A stretch of DNA of 64,000 nt, taken from NCBI GenBank assembly GCA_900465685.1, contig UEGR01000014.1, positions 1-64,000 of the forward strand, given 5' to 3'. The notes under the pieces are model-generated. The model saw only the letters and a program-made list of their open reading frames with translations. It was not told the origin of the DNA and did not search any database. Every line of letters begins with the position of its first letter. The first letter of the stretch is position 1. This DNA comes from Hyphomicrobiales bacterium (GTDB taxonomy: Bacteria > Pseudomonadota > Alphaproteobacteria > Rhizobiales > Rhizobiaceae). This document shows, piece by piece, positions 56,332 through 64,000 of the stretch. Position numbers and translations under genes: made by a program.

Positions 56332-57519
56332 CTAATTGGCGCGGCGTTGTGCATTCAGCGCGGCCATCATCATCGGCTTGATCGAGAAACCACTTTCTGC
56401 AGCCTTTTCCGTCAATATACGCAGATATCCGCCTGCTGAACGAATTTGATCGTAACGCTGGAGAATATAGGCAATTGCGATGGCCGTATTATAGTTTCCT
56501 AGCGTCTTTTTGGCCAAATCATAGAGCTTGGCGTCAATCCCGATGAAACTGCGTACAGTCTCGGCAGCATTAACCAGTCCATGCCATTGCCGGATAGGGC
56601 TCGATGAATAGGCTTCAATCTCCGGGCAGGCCCGCAAAACCATTTCGAGCGATACGGTCGGTTCTGCCTGCGTTTTGTCGATAATCGTCTCGCGCTGGTC
56701 GATTTGCGAAACGCTGTCCTTTTCAAAATAGGAATCTGGATTCGATTCAATTTGCTGCCGCTCATTTTGAGACTCATTGCCGCTCAGAATTTCGGTATTT
56801 TGGTGAATATTCAACAGCTTATCGATTTCAGCCGACAGTGTCTCCATTGCAGTGACCAACAGAGCAAGTTCATCACGCTCTGCACGGCGTGGAATCGCAT
56901 CGACTATGGCCCGAAAGCGCTGATTGATGGCTGACCAGTCACCGGACAGTTCCTCGACCATGGCAAATTCAATCAGCTTGGCGATATCACGACGCAGCAA
57001 GGTCAAGCGTTCACGCTGCTCGCGCAATGCAGCCTTCTCGGCTTTCACCTGTTCGGCAGATGCTTCAAGTTCATCTGCGCGCAACAGCAAGGGAGCCAGC
57101 GAAAACCCAAAGGCAATCTGCAACTCACCGCCTTTGGCGCGACGTGCATAACGTTTGCCGTTCGGGCTATCCTGACGGGTGATGAAACCGGCATCGACCA
57201 GCGCGCCAAGATGACGACGCAAGGTTGCGTCTGCCATGCCGTGGGCACGCAGCGCCAACTGCTTGTTGGACGGGAAGACGATCAGGCCTTCATTGGCCTT
57301 GAGTTGATTGTCCGGATGAAAGGACAGCAATGCTGACAGGACTGCCAGCGAGCGATCATTCAGACCATAGATCGTCTTTGCTTCACACAACCAACGATGC
57401 AGTTGCCACTTATCGACCGTCAGGTCCTGTGGCATTTGCCAGGCATTGCGTTGCGCTGCCAACAAGGCAGCCGTCATCGGTCGACTACCAAACGGCGTCG
57501 AAGCCAAATGCATCTCCAT
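56332..57519 (-). CDS. repC: Replication initiator RepC
   Basis: A 395 aa initiator of repABC replicons. The N-terminal winged-helix region shows GMADATLRRHLGALVDAGFITRQDSPNGKRYARR (quoted here in part: ATLRRHLGALVDAGF), which fits RepC's DNA-binding part, and the C-terminal third has YNTAIAIAYILQRYDQIRSAGGYLR. RepC binds an origin inside its own gene, so oriV of this replicon is probably within these bases. The ATG has an AAGGTGAAAG site. It is separated from repB by 353 bases that hold the control elements. Confidence 0.93.
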   Translation of the reverse strand: MEMHLASTPFGSRPMTAALLAAQRNAWQMPQDLTVDKWQLHRWLCEAKTIYGLNDRSLAVLSALLSFHPDNQLKANEGLIVFPSNKQLALRAHGMADATLRRHLGALVDAGFITRQDSPNGKRYARRAKGGELQIAFGFSLAPLLLRADELEASAEQVKAEKAALREQRERLTLLRRDIAKLIEFAMVEELSGDWSAINQRFRAIVDAIPRRAERDELALLVTAMETLSAEIDKLLNIHQNTEILSGNESQNERQQIESNPDSYFEKDSVSQIDQRETIIDKTQAEPTVSLEMVLRACPEIEAYSSSPIRQWHGLVNAAETVRSFIGIDAKLYDLAKKTLGNYNTAIAIAYILQRYDQIRSAGGYLRILTEKAAESGFSIKPMMMAALNAQRRAN

Positions 57520-57872
57520 TTTCTTTCACCTTCCACAAGGCAAAAGAAATCCACCCGCCTAAATGACGCTAATTACACTTGACAGTGATTCGTGGATTTG
57601 CGATTCTCTAGCTGCTAAACCAATGAGAAGGGCTTCCACGCGGCGACGTTTGGGGGCCTTTTTCTTTTGCTATCTCGTTCCTTTTTCCTTGGAGCGAACC
57701 GCAATCATCGAGATCGCTGAAACGGCTCCTCTCTTTTTGTCACACATTTTCCAATGCAAAGCCGTTTCAGACTTTGCTGAAAATGCTTTCAATCACGCGA
57801 TACAGATACGCAGATAATCGTACTCAGATACTGGACCGGGCTGCGGAAACCGCTTTCCAATCCGAATGCTTG
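57520..57872. other. repB-repC intergenic control region
   Basis: This 353-base gap has no convincing protein gene. Besides the candidate antisense RNA it holds an 11-base perfect inverted repeat, CTGAAACGGCT (57717-57727) and AGCCGTTTCAG (57760-57770), 32 bases apart. In the repABC message this would form a large stem-loop upstream of repC, fitting the alternative structures that control repC translation or transcription in this family. Confidence 0.6.
57579..57668 (+). ncRNA. Candidate antisense ctRNA of the repABC operon
   Basis: On the strand opposite to repABC, TTGACA (57579-57584), a 17-base spacer and GATTCT (57602-57607) form a promoter. An RNA starting near 57614 would run about 50 bases and end at GGGGGCCTTTTTCTTTT (57653-57669), a T-tract after an imperfect stem. 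repABC replicons carry a short antisense RNA at this place, between repB and repC, that limits RepC synthesis. The -10 is weak, so the call rests on location plus the -35 and T-tract. Confidence 0.55.
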
Positions 57873-58859
57873 TTACTTCTCGTCATTCTGGAATGACGCA
57901 TAAAGCGTATCCAGATTGCGAGAGAGCCATTCAGCAAAACGTGGTCCATTGGCTGCGCCGAGAGCCAGCGTTGCCGATTTGCCGTTCTGCTTGATTGTGG
58001 CGCTGACGGACTTGTCCGAAGCGGTCCATGTCGAACCTGGGCGTAACGCTGCCTTGGTGACGGACTTCTTCTGACGCGCGCCCTTCAGATACCCATAGAG
58101 CTGTTCGAAGCGTTCACTGGACGAGGCTGCGTTGAAGGCATCCGTTGCCATCAGTTCCTCGGCAGCATCTTTCTTACCGGGAATCTCGACAAGCTTACGC
58201 AATTCAAGCCAGCGATCACGACCGATACCTTTGGCCGGACCGATAGCCAGAAGAATGGCTTCCGGTATGGCCTTGGGAATGGTCAGCATCTTCGAAAGGG
58301 TTTGATAATCGATGGTCAGAGCGGCCTGAATAGCCTCACGCTCAAAACCAAGCGCTTCCAGACGCGCTGCAAACAGAACACGCTCGATGAAGCTGAGATT
58401 GGCGCGCGCCGAGTTTTCCTGACCCTGGCTCAGAATGTGTTCCAGATCGGCAAGTGGCTTGATAACGGCTTTGACCTTCAGGCCCAGTTCACGGGCCACG
58501 CGGGCACGACGATGGCCAAAGACGATCATATAGCGACCGCTAGCCTCAGGGTGCGGTCGCACAAGAATAGGACTGTCCTGCCCGCGATCACGAATGGCTT
58601 CGAGAAGCTCCTGATACTCTAGATCGTCGGCTTCAGGCAGGCGGTCGGCTACGAAAGACGCATCGAGACTGTTCGGATCAAGTTCAACGACGGTTTCGCC
58701 ATCCAGTCTTTGCGAAGCCTGCTTGGCGAGTTCATCGATCGAAGCGGAAAGCGACTTGGCAGCGCCGAACCGACGCGACGTGGCATCGACCGGCTGGGAA
58801 GGCTGTTCCGCTGCCGGTTCGTTCCGCATCACGCTGTCAAAAATGTTCTTCCGTGCCAT
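57873..58859 (-). CDS. repB: Centromere-binding protein RepB (ParB family)
   Basis: A 328 aa ParB-type protein. The ParB N-domain has the CTPase-type segment VFGHRRARVARELG, followed by the helix-turn-helix region around FEREAIQAALTIDYQTLSKML and a C-terminal dimerisation part. It binds parS-like palindromes and works with RepA in partition. The ATG has a GAGGAATAGAG site. It starts 64 bases after repA, and a parS-like palindrome lies in that gap. Confidence 0.93.
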   Translation of the reverse strand: MARKNIFDSVMRNEPAAEQPSQPVDATSRRFGAAKSLSASIDELAKQASQRLDGETVVELDPNSLDASFVADRLPEADDLEYQELLEAIRDRGQDSPILVRPHPEASGRYMIVFGHRRARVARELGLKVKAVIKPLADLEHILSQGQENSARANLSFIERVLFAARLEALGFEREAIQAALTIDYQTLSKMLTIPKAIPEAILLAIGPAKGIGRDRWLELRKLVEIPGKKDAAEELMATDAFNAASSSERFEQLYGYLKGARQKKSVTKAALRPGSTWTASDKSVSATIKQNGKSATLALGAANGPRFAEWLSRNLDTLYASFQNDEK

Positions 58860-58911
58860 TCTCTATTCCTCAAACCGGTCATAGACCTGATTTTATTGCG
58901 TATTTACCGTT

Positions 58912-58927
58912 TTAGACGGCAGTCTAA
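58912..58927. promoter_or_regulatory. parS-like palindrome in the repA-repB junction
   Basis: TTAGACGGCAGTCTAA has six-base perfect arms TTAGAC/GTCTAA around a GC centre, and it overlaps the repA stop codon. A near copy lies upstream of repA at 60308. Partition sites of some repABC plasmids, such as the Ti plasmid, lie between repA and repB, and published sites are 16-base palindromes with a central GC, so this is a good parS candidate. Confidence 0.65.
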
Positions 58928-60117
58928 CGTCCCCATGCTTCGTGGATAAGGCCGCGGATCTCCGAATTGACTGCTTCCATGGCTTCCATCGCGCGATCAT
59001 AAGTGCCGCGATTCATGGAAGAGCGTTCGACTTCATAAAGTGTTTGTTTGGTAAGGCCGGCATCCGAAATGGCCGTTGATTTCAGCATCTGATGCTTGAG
59101 CATATGGGAGGCAAGCATGCTCTGCATGAAGCCAACCATCTGCGCCTGTGGCACGTCGGTCGGCTCATAACGGGTAATCAGATAGCGAAACCAGTCGAGC
59201 TGTACTGCACCGCCAGCTTGGCGAACGGTTTTCAGAATATCGCCCAGCATCAGCAGGAACTGCGACATCGACATGAGGTCGAGCATCTGCGGATGAACGG
59301 TGATCAGCACTGACGTGGCTGCGGACAGCGCCGTCAGCGTCAGATAGCCAAGCTGGGGAGGGCAGTCGATGACGACGACATCGTAGGAATCGTCAACTTC
59401 GGCCAGGACCGACGCGATGCGATTCCAGAACATCTTGCCCTCGCCGCCATTCTGCATGGCCAAAGGCGTATCGTACTCATATTCCTGAAGCTCCAGCATG
59501 GCTGGAATAATGTCGAGACCGGGGAAGTTTGTCCGACGAATGACTTCGCGGATAGGCTTCTTTTCGGAATCGTAACGAATGGCTTCATAGAGCGACGGGA
59601 ATTCATCCAGCTCGGGCTGAATGCCATGCAAAGCCGACAGTGAAGCCTGCGGATCAAGGTCGATGGCAAGCACGCGATGACCGGTCAAGGCGAGATGCTG
59701 CGCAAGATGCGCTGCTGTCGTGGTCTTGCCCGACCCGCCCTTGAAGTTCACAACACCGATGACCTGAAGTTTTTCATGGGCCCGGCGGTGCGGAACATAA
59801 CGCTTCACGTCAGCGCGGCCGTTCTGATCGAGCCACAAACGCAGTTCATGCAGCTGGTCCACGCTATAGGCGCGGCGTCCACCTGTCAGAATGGTCGGCT
59901 CGACGCCTTTGCCTTCGAGATGTAGTTTCTTCAGATTGCTGGGGGAGACGCCAAGAAAGTATGCAGCTTCAGCCATGGAAAACTGGCGCAGGTTTTTCCG
60001 CGCATCCGGAGGGAAGTTTTCATGGCGCAGCAGATTGAGCTTGCGAGAGATTTCTCTCCCCTGCGTCAATATCATGTCGTCAAACGACAATGCTGCTGTT
60101 GAATTTGCGATATTCAT
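58924..60117 (-). CDS. repA: Partition ATPase RepA (ParA family)
   Basis: A 397 aa ParA-type ATPase. An N-terminal MerR-like helix-turn-helix (SMAEAAYFLGVSPSNLKKLH) allows autorepression. The deviant Walker A KGGSGKTTT is at 126-134, followed by IDLDPQASLS and VVIDCPPQLGYL. It drives segregation with RepB and represses repABC. Length is standard. The start lacks a strong ribosome site but fits the family. A promoter and inverted repeat lie just upstream. Confidence 0.94.
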   Translation of the reverse strand: MNIANSTAALSFDDMILTQGREISRKLNLLRHENFPPDARKNLRQFSMAEAAYFLGVSPSNLKKLHLEGKGVEPTILTGGRRAYSVDQLHELRLWLDQNGRADVKRYVPHRRAHEKLQVIGVVNFKGGSGKTTTAAHLAQHLALTGHRVLAIDLDPQASLSALHGIQPELDEFPSLYEAIRYDSEKKPIREVIRRTNFPGLDIIPAMLELQEYEYDTPLAMQNGGEGKMFWNRIASVLAEVDDSYDVVVIDCPPQLGYLTLTALSAATSVLITVHPQMLDLMSMSQFLLMLGDILKTVRQAGGAVQLDWFRYLITRYEPTDVPQAQMVGFMQSMLASHMLKHQMLKSTAISDAGLTKQTLYEVERSSMNRGTYDRAMEAMEAVNSEIRGLIHEAWGR

Positions 60118-60129
60118 TTACTTGGGATC

Positions 60130-60198
60130 CCTAGTGACGGCATCGGAACTAATACCGCCTAAATACCGTCATTATGTCCGATTCTTCTTGTATCGCAA
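60130..60198 (-). promoter_or_regulatory. repABC promoter with inverted repeat
   Basis: On the minus strand, -35 TTGCGA (60193-60198), a 16-base spacer and -10 CATAAT (60171-60176) form a good promoter 54 bases upstream of repA. Directly downstream, TGACGG and CCGTCA flank a region that also contains the direct repeat CGGTATT twice. This is a plausible operator for RepA autorepression. Confidence 0.55.
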
Positions 60199-60307
60199 GT
60201 GCTGCCCGGATTAACAAAGGGTTAGCAGGCAATTAAAAATTACAAAGAATTTTATCTTTCCGAATCGAATTCTTTTATCGAATTGTTTTTAAAAGCTTTT
60301 ATCGAAA

Positions 60308-60323
60308 TTAGACCGCAGTCTAC
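60308..60323. promoter_or_regulatory. Second parS-like palindrome upstream of repA
   Basis: TTAGACCGCAGTCTAC matches the palindrome at 58912 except in one central base and the last base. It lies 191 bases upstream of the repA start, next to AT-rich direct repeats. Confidence 0.6.
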
Positions 60324-61020
60324 CATCTCATGCAGCATGCTGACGATCATAGGTGGAGTCATTTATTGTCATCGTCCACGCTTTTAGGCGGTGGTTGAGC
60401 CGCCCGAATCGTCAATCGCGCTTCCAGCGACCTGATTAACAGAAATGGACAGATTCCAGAGGCTGGAAGACTGGGGCGCTGGTGCTGACGTGAAATGACC
60501 CGCACCGGTCCCGGCAAGGGTTCCGGCCAAATCACTTCGGGCGAAGGGAGCTGGATTTGTGTCGGAAAACCTGCTCAACTGTTGTAGTGCACGATCTACG
60601 CCTTAGCTGGGGGTTGTGTACGGATTGGCAAGGAACGATGTTTTTTGTGCTTTTATGGGTTGATGCTGTAGATTTTTTAACTTCTTCACGGTACCATCTG
60701 AGGCATCGTTACAGAGATTCCTTTTATGAGCTTCCGCCTCGCCTGAACGATAAAATCTCCTCTGAAAGATTGGTTTGAGCACAGTCGCGCTAGGAAAACC
60801 TAACGTCGAATTAGCTTTCATTAGCCGAAAAATGTCGTTTAATCTCAGGCTGTTGAATTTTACCATTCCGCACTCGAAACGACCCGCTTTTCAGCCGATT
60901 TGACGCCCTACGAATGCGGCTTCGTGTTCTCTGATTTAGCTTAGACCTAGAGGCGAATCTGCCCTGCCGCGCGTGGTGAAAATGGATCGCATGCGGTTGC
61001 AGTGATCAACAAATGCGAAA

Positions 61021-61038
61021 CCGTTATACGCACGTCAT
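61021..61038 (+). promoter_or_regulatory. Possible Pho box of the alkaline phosphatase gene
   Basis: Two 7-base half-sites CCGTTAT and ACGTCAT are separated by four bases. Each matches CTGTCAT at five of seven positions, and the second equals the third half-site of the Pho box at 11893. It lies 48 bases before the ATG, with TTATGG about ten bases downstream as a possible -10. Confidence 0.5.
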
Positions 61039-61085
61039 CTAGCTTGCTTATGGAGGCCTGATACTCTTAGGAAGGGGTTTCTATC

Positions 61086-62843
61086 ATGCGTAAGCTTTTG
61101 CTCACTCTTGCATCCGCAACATTTCTTAGCGGCGCTGCCCATGCTGCCGATATCTATCCGCTCGACCGGGCGACCATCCTCGTCGGCTCTCCGTTCGATT
61201 TCAAAGTGGAACTCGACAAGGTCGTGAAGCCGGAAGAGGTCAAGGTGACCGTCAACGGTCAGGATTATGAAGCCTTGTTCGGTTCCAAGGCCGAATTCGT
61301 CGCAGAAGAGAAGGGGAGCGAGGACAAGGTTCTGGGTTCGGCCCTCATCCTGCGCGATCTGAAGCTCGCAGAGCCGGGCGCTTACAAGGTTGAAGTTTCG
61401 GCAGGGGACGAGACGAAGACGGTCACCTGGGATGTTTATCCGACTGCAACTGAAGCGAAAGCCAAGAACATTATCTTCCTCGTCGCGGATGGTCTTTCGG
61501 TCGCGCACCGCACCGGAGCGCGCATCATGTCCAAGGGCATGACTGAGGGCAAGGCCAATGGTCGTCTCAATATGGATGACGTCCCGCCGGTGGCCTTTAT
61601 CGGCACATCGTCGACCCATTCCATCGCAACCGACAGCGCTAACACCATGTCGGCTTACATGACGGGCCACAAATCACGCGTGAATGCGCTTGGCGTTTAT
61701 GCCGACCGCACTCCGGCGAGCCAGGACGACCCGAAGGTCGAAACCATTGCCGAAGCGCTGCGTCGCCAGACGAAGAAGTCTATCGGCATCGTTTCCACGG
61801 CGGAAGTGGAAGACGCAACGCCTGCTGCACTGGTTTCGCATACGCGCAAGCGTTCCGACAAGGCGGACATTGTCGGCATGTTCTACGAGGTCAAGCCCGA
61901 TGTGCTTCTGGGCGGCGGCTCGGCCTATTTCCTGAGCAAGGAAGTTCCGGGCTCCAAGCGCAAGGACGACAAGGATTATATCCAGCTGTTCCGTGACGCG
62001 GGCTATGCTGTCGTCACCGACAAGAACGAGCTTGCCGCTTCCGGTCAGTCCAACCAGCAGAACCTGCTCGGCCTGTTCCACACTGGCAATATGGATGTGA
62101 CGCTGGATCGCGAGTTTCTGAAGAAGGGAACCGTCGACAAGTTCCCGAACCAGCCGGGTCTGGTCGACATGACCAAGGCCGCGCTCGACAAGCTATCCAA
62201 GAACCCGGAAGGCTTCTTCCTGATGGTTGAAGGCGCGTCGATTGACAAGATGAGCCACCCGCTCGACTGGGAGCGCGCGCTGGTCGACACGATCGAGTTC
62301 GACAAGGCCGTTGGCGTTGCGCAGGAATTCGCCAAGAACAACCCGGATACGCTGATCGTTGTGACCGGCGACCACACCCATGGCGTGGCGATTATCGGTA
62401 CGGTCGATGACGACAAGCCGGGCGATGAAATGCGCGCCAAGGTTGGCACCTACGATGCAGCTGGCTTCCCGAACTATGAAGACAAGGACGGCGACGGCTA
62501 TCCGGATCGCGTGGACGTTTCGCGCCGCCTGTTCATGGCTGCCAATAACGGTCCGGACCATTATGAAACCTTCCGCCCGAAGCTTGATGATCCGTTCGTT
62601 CCGGCCATCAAGAACGAAAAGGGTGAATATGTTGCCAATGAGGCCTATAAGAATGTGCCGGGCGCAGTGTTTGTGCAGGGCAACATCCCGAAGGACGAGG
62701 ATACCGGCGTTCATGCGGTAGACGATATCGTTCTTCAGGCGACTGGTCCGGGCTCCGAAGGGCTGCGCGGCTATATGGAACAGAGCGACGTGTATCGCGC
62801 CCTTGCCGATGCCTTTGCTCTCGGCAAGCCGAAGTCCGAGTAA
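61086..62843 (+). CDS. Alkaline phosphatase, PhoA superfamily
   Basis: A 585 aa exported enzyme with a Sec signal peptide (residues 1-20, ending GAAHAAD). An extra N-terminal beta-rich domain of about 95 residues precedes the phosphatase core. The core starts IIFLVADGLSVAHRTGA (metal Asp), has the nucleophile region TDSANTMSAYMTGHKS and the metal histidines in VVTGDHTHG. A DKDGDGYPDR segment near residue 465 resembles a calcium-binding loop. It releases phosphate from monoesters in the periplasm. A possible Pho box precedes it. The ribosome site is GGAAGGGG. Confidence 0.9.
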   Translation: MRKLLLTLASATFLSGAAHAADIYPLDRATILVGSPFDFKVELDKVVKPEEVKVTVNGQDYEALFGSKAEFVAEEKGSEDKVLGSALILRDLKLAEPGAYKVEVSAGDETKTVTWDVYPTATEAKAKNIIFLVADGLSVAHRTGARIMSKGMTEGKANGRLNMDDVPPVAFIGTSSTHSIATDSANTMSAYMTGHKSRVNALGVYADRTPASQDDPKVETIAEALRRQTKKSIGIVSTAEVEDATPAALVSHTRKRSDKADIVGMFYEVKPDVLLGGGSAYFLSKEVPGSKRKDDKDYIQLFRDAGYAVVTDKNELAASGQSNQQNLLGLFHTGNMDVTLDREFLKKGTVDKFPNQPGLVDMTKAALDKLSKNPEGFFLMVEGASIDKMSHPLDWERALVDTIEFDKAVGVAQEFAKNNPDTLIVVTGDHTHGVAIIGTVDDDKPGDEMRAKVGTYDAAGFPNYEDKDGDGYPDRVDVSRRLFMAANNGPDHYETFRPKLDDPFVPAIKNEKGEYVANEAYKNVPGAVFVQGNIPKDEDTGVHAVDDIVLQATGPGSEGLRGYMEQSDVYRALADAFALGKPKSE

Positions 62844-62863
62844 GCACGGTCTATCCTGAAACA

Positions 62864-62889
62864 GGGCAGGCGGCTTGCGCCGCTTGCCC
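62864..62889 (+). terminator. Hairpin after alkaline phosphatase gene
   Basis: Arms GGGCAGGCGGC and GCCGCTTGCCC (one G-T pair) with a four-base loop. No T-tract follows, so it may only reduce read-through or protect the upstream message. Confidence 0.45.
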
Positions 62890-62908
62890 GCAATTGATGG
62901 AGCGTCCG

Positions 62909-63367
62909 ATGTCCAACCGGAACGATTTCAGCCGCCGACAGGTGATGCTTGGCGCACTTGCCATGCCGCTGGTGGCAGGTCTCCCGCAAGCGCGGGCTGC
63001 CGAGCAACTCGGCTTCAACAATCTCTATAAGAGCTTCGGCGTGCTGGGCCTTGAGTTTTCCGATCAGGTCAAGCAGTCGGCTGGCAAGCAAGTTGCCATC
63101 AGCGGCTTTATGGCGCCGCCCTTGAAGGCCGAAGCCAATTTCTTCGTGCTGACCGAAATACCAATGTCGATCTGCCCGTTCTGCTCGTCGGATTCCGACT
63201 GGCCAGACAATATCGTTGTGGTTTATCTCGCGGCGAAGCAGACTTTTGTGCAGTTCAACGCGCCGATCCTCACGCGGGGCACACTTGAATATGGTTCGTG
63301 GACTGATCCTGAAACGGGATTTGTTAGCCAGCTACGCATGCGCGATGCTTCATTCACAACGGTCTGA
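62909..63367 (+). CDS. Small Tat-exported protein of unknown function
   Basis: A 152 aa protein with a clear twin-arginine signal: FSRRQVMLGALAMPLVAG and a cleavage region ARAAEQ. The mature 115 residues include a pair of cysteines in SICPFCSSDSDWPD and the segment VYLAAKQTFVQFNAPILTRGTLEYG, which resembles small periplasmic proteins found next to LolD/FtsX-type ABC genes (DUF3299-like, from memory). The ATG at 62909 has GGAG upstream; an in-frame ATG at 62897 is less suitable. The next gene starts one base after its stop. Confidence 0.7.
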   Translation: MSNRNDFSRRQVMLGALAMPLVAGLPQARAAEQLGFNNLYKSFGVLGLEFSDQVKQSAGKQVAISGFMAPPLKAEANFFVLTEIPMSICPFCSSDSDWPDNIVVVYLAAKQTFVQFNAPILTRGTLEYGSWTDPETGFVSQLRMRDASFTTV

Positions 63368-63368
63368 C

Positions 63369-64000
63369 ATGCTGACTGAACAACGGTCCGGCCTGTCGCT
63401 GGACATTTCTGCGCTGGAAGTCCGCTTTCCCGGCCTTCCAGAGCCTGCGCTCGCCATTGAGACGTTTCATCTGCCGCAAGGCGAACATCTGGCCGTCGCC
63501 GGTGCGTCGGGGTCCGGGAAAAGCACACTGATCAATGCGATCACCGGCCTTGAAGGTGTTCGAACGGGACATGTCTCCTGGAATGGCGAGGCCTTCAGCA
63601 GCCTGTCGGCTTTTCAGCGCGATGCGTTTCGAGCCCGCAATATCGGGCTGGTCATGCAGGATTTCCATCTCTTCCCGGGCCTTTCGGCCATTGCCAATGT
63701 TCTGCTACCTGCAAAACTGAGCCGGGCGGTGAAGCCGGTGCGGCGCGAGCGGGCGCTCGAACTTCTCACAACAGTGGGAATTGCAAGACCCGACCAGCAT
63801 ATCGAAACGCTGTCCCGCGGCGAGATGCAGCGGGTGGCTATCGCGCGTGCGCTTTTCCCCGCGCCGCGGGTCATCATTGCCGACGAGCCGACCGCCAGCC
63901 TCGATCAGAAAACCGGCGGGGAGATTGCCGAACTCCTGGTGCAGCTTGCCGGTGCGCAGGGGGCGACGCTGATTGCCGTCACGCATGATCCGCAATTGAT
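63369..64000 (+). CDS. ABC transporter ATP-binding protein, LolD/MacB type (partial)
   Basis: The first 210 codons of an ATPase that continues past the right edge. Walker A is GASGSGKS, the signature is LSRGEMQR, Walker B is VIIADEPTASLD and the switch His lies in AVTHDP. The short spacing and the LSxGEMQR signature are those of LolD/MacB/FtsE-like exporters, whose permease would be expected to follow. It starts one base after the Tat-protein gene, so the two are coupled and the small protein is probably its periplasmic partner. Confidence 0.87.
   Translation, partial: MLTEQRSGLSLDISALEVRFPGLPEPALAIETFHLPQGEHLAVAGASGSGKSTLINAITGLEGVRTGHVSWNGEAFSSLSAFQRDAFRARNIGLVMQDFHLFPGLSAIANVLLPAKLSRAVKPVRRERALELLTTVGIARPDQHIETLSRGEMQRVAIARALFPAPRVIIADEPTASLDQKTGGEIAELLVQLAGAQGATLIAVTHDPQL

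Larger units (their letters stand above)
60118..61085. other. Intergenic region upstream of repA
   Basis: A 968-base gap without a convincing gene, the longest in the window. The first 200 bases hold the repABC promoter and an AT-rich block with the direct repeat CTTTTATCGAA at 60272 and 60296 and the parS-like site at 60308. Between 60380 and 60900 short frames exist on both strands (for example 60384-60578 minus, TTG start, 64 codons), but none has a ribosome site or a recognisable family. The last 65 bases carry a possible Pho box and the alkaline phosphatase promoter. Confidence 0.7.

Noticed and set aside
60557-60866. Two short overlapping frames upstream of the alkaline phosphatase (73 and 87 codons)
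   Set aside because: No ribosome site, no family resemblance, low-GC codon use unlike neighbours; treated as noncoding.

Overview
The window looks like part of the secondary chromosome (chromid) of an alphaproteobacterium in the Brucella/Ochrobactrum group. This rests on sequence style only (GC-rich coding, rhizobial gene types, the 'GAAAAGTGTGAAACGGTTTTC' interspersed repeat), a repABC replication/partition cassette at 56.3-60.1 kb, and core genes (guaA, guaB, rsmB, purU) on the same replicon. No tRNA, rRNA, CRISPR array, IS element or prophage was seen. Coding density is very high and most genes sit in compact operons with 1-20 nt overlaps.

Layout. 0-11.8 kb: an N-methyl amine/betaine catabolism island. 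It holds a dimethylglycine/sarcosine dehydrogenase-like enzyme followed by what looks like the start of an ETF beta gene, a GcvA-type LysR regulator, purU, an aldo/keto reductase, a polar amino-acid type ABC transporter, an N-methylproline-demethylase-like flavoenzyme and its divergent TetR regulator. 11.9-15.8 kb: a three-gene ABC importer of the Fe3+/phosphonate type behind a three-half-site Pho box. 15.75-21.7 kb: an uncharacterised lipid cassette resembling E. coli ynbABCD (CDP-alcohol phosphatidyltransferase, hydrolase-methyltransferase fusion, PAP2-dual-specificity phosphatase fusion, small membrane protein, acyltransferase, CdsA-like cytidylyltransferase), with the five-gene arm flanked by two interspersed repeats. 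21.8-29.7 kb: a two-component system divergent from a sugar ABC importer with a terminal SMP-30/gluconolactonase. 29.7-35.4 kb: housekeeping genes on the minus strand (guaA, nucleosidase, thioesterase, rsmB, guaB). 35.6-41.1 kb: a ClC antiporter, a Tat-type P1 peptidase and GDP-mannose synthesis. 41.1-52.1 kb: the complete rhizobial-type L-rhamnose locus (rhaD, rhaI divergent from rhaR-S-T-P-Q-U-K). 52.2-56.1 kb: a MarR-EmrA-EmrB efflux operon and MarC. 56.3-60.1 kb: repABC on the minus strand with a candidate antisense RNA and two parS-like palindromes. 61.1-64 kb: an alkaline phosphatase with a possible Pho box, a Tat-exported small protein and a LolD/MacB-type ATPase cut by the window edge.

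The genes form self-contained modules: demethylation plus one-carbon disposal (dehydrogenase, PurU), Pi-stress scavenging (ABC importer, alkaline phosphatase), membrane-lipid modification, rhamnose uptake and catabolism, and replicon maintenance. The most attractive uncharacterised system is the ynb-like lipid cassette. The best regulatory observations are the parS-like palindromes, the rhamnose divergent operator, the triple Pho box and the paired palindromes between the two-component system and the sugar importer.
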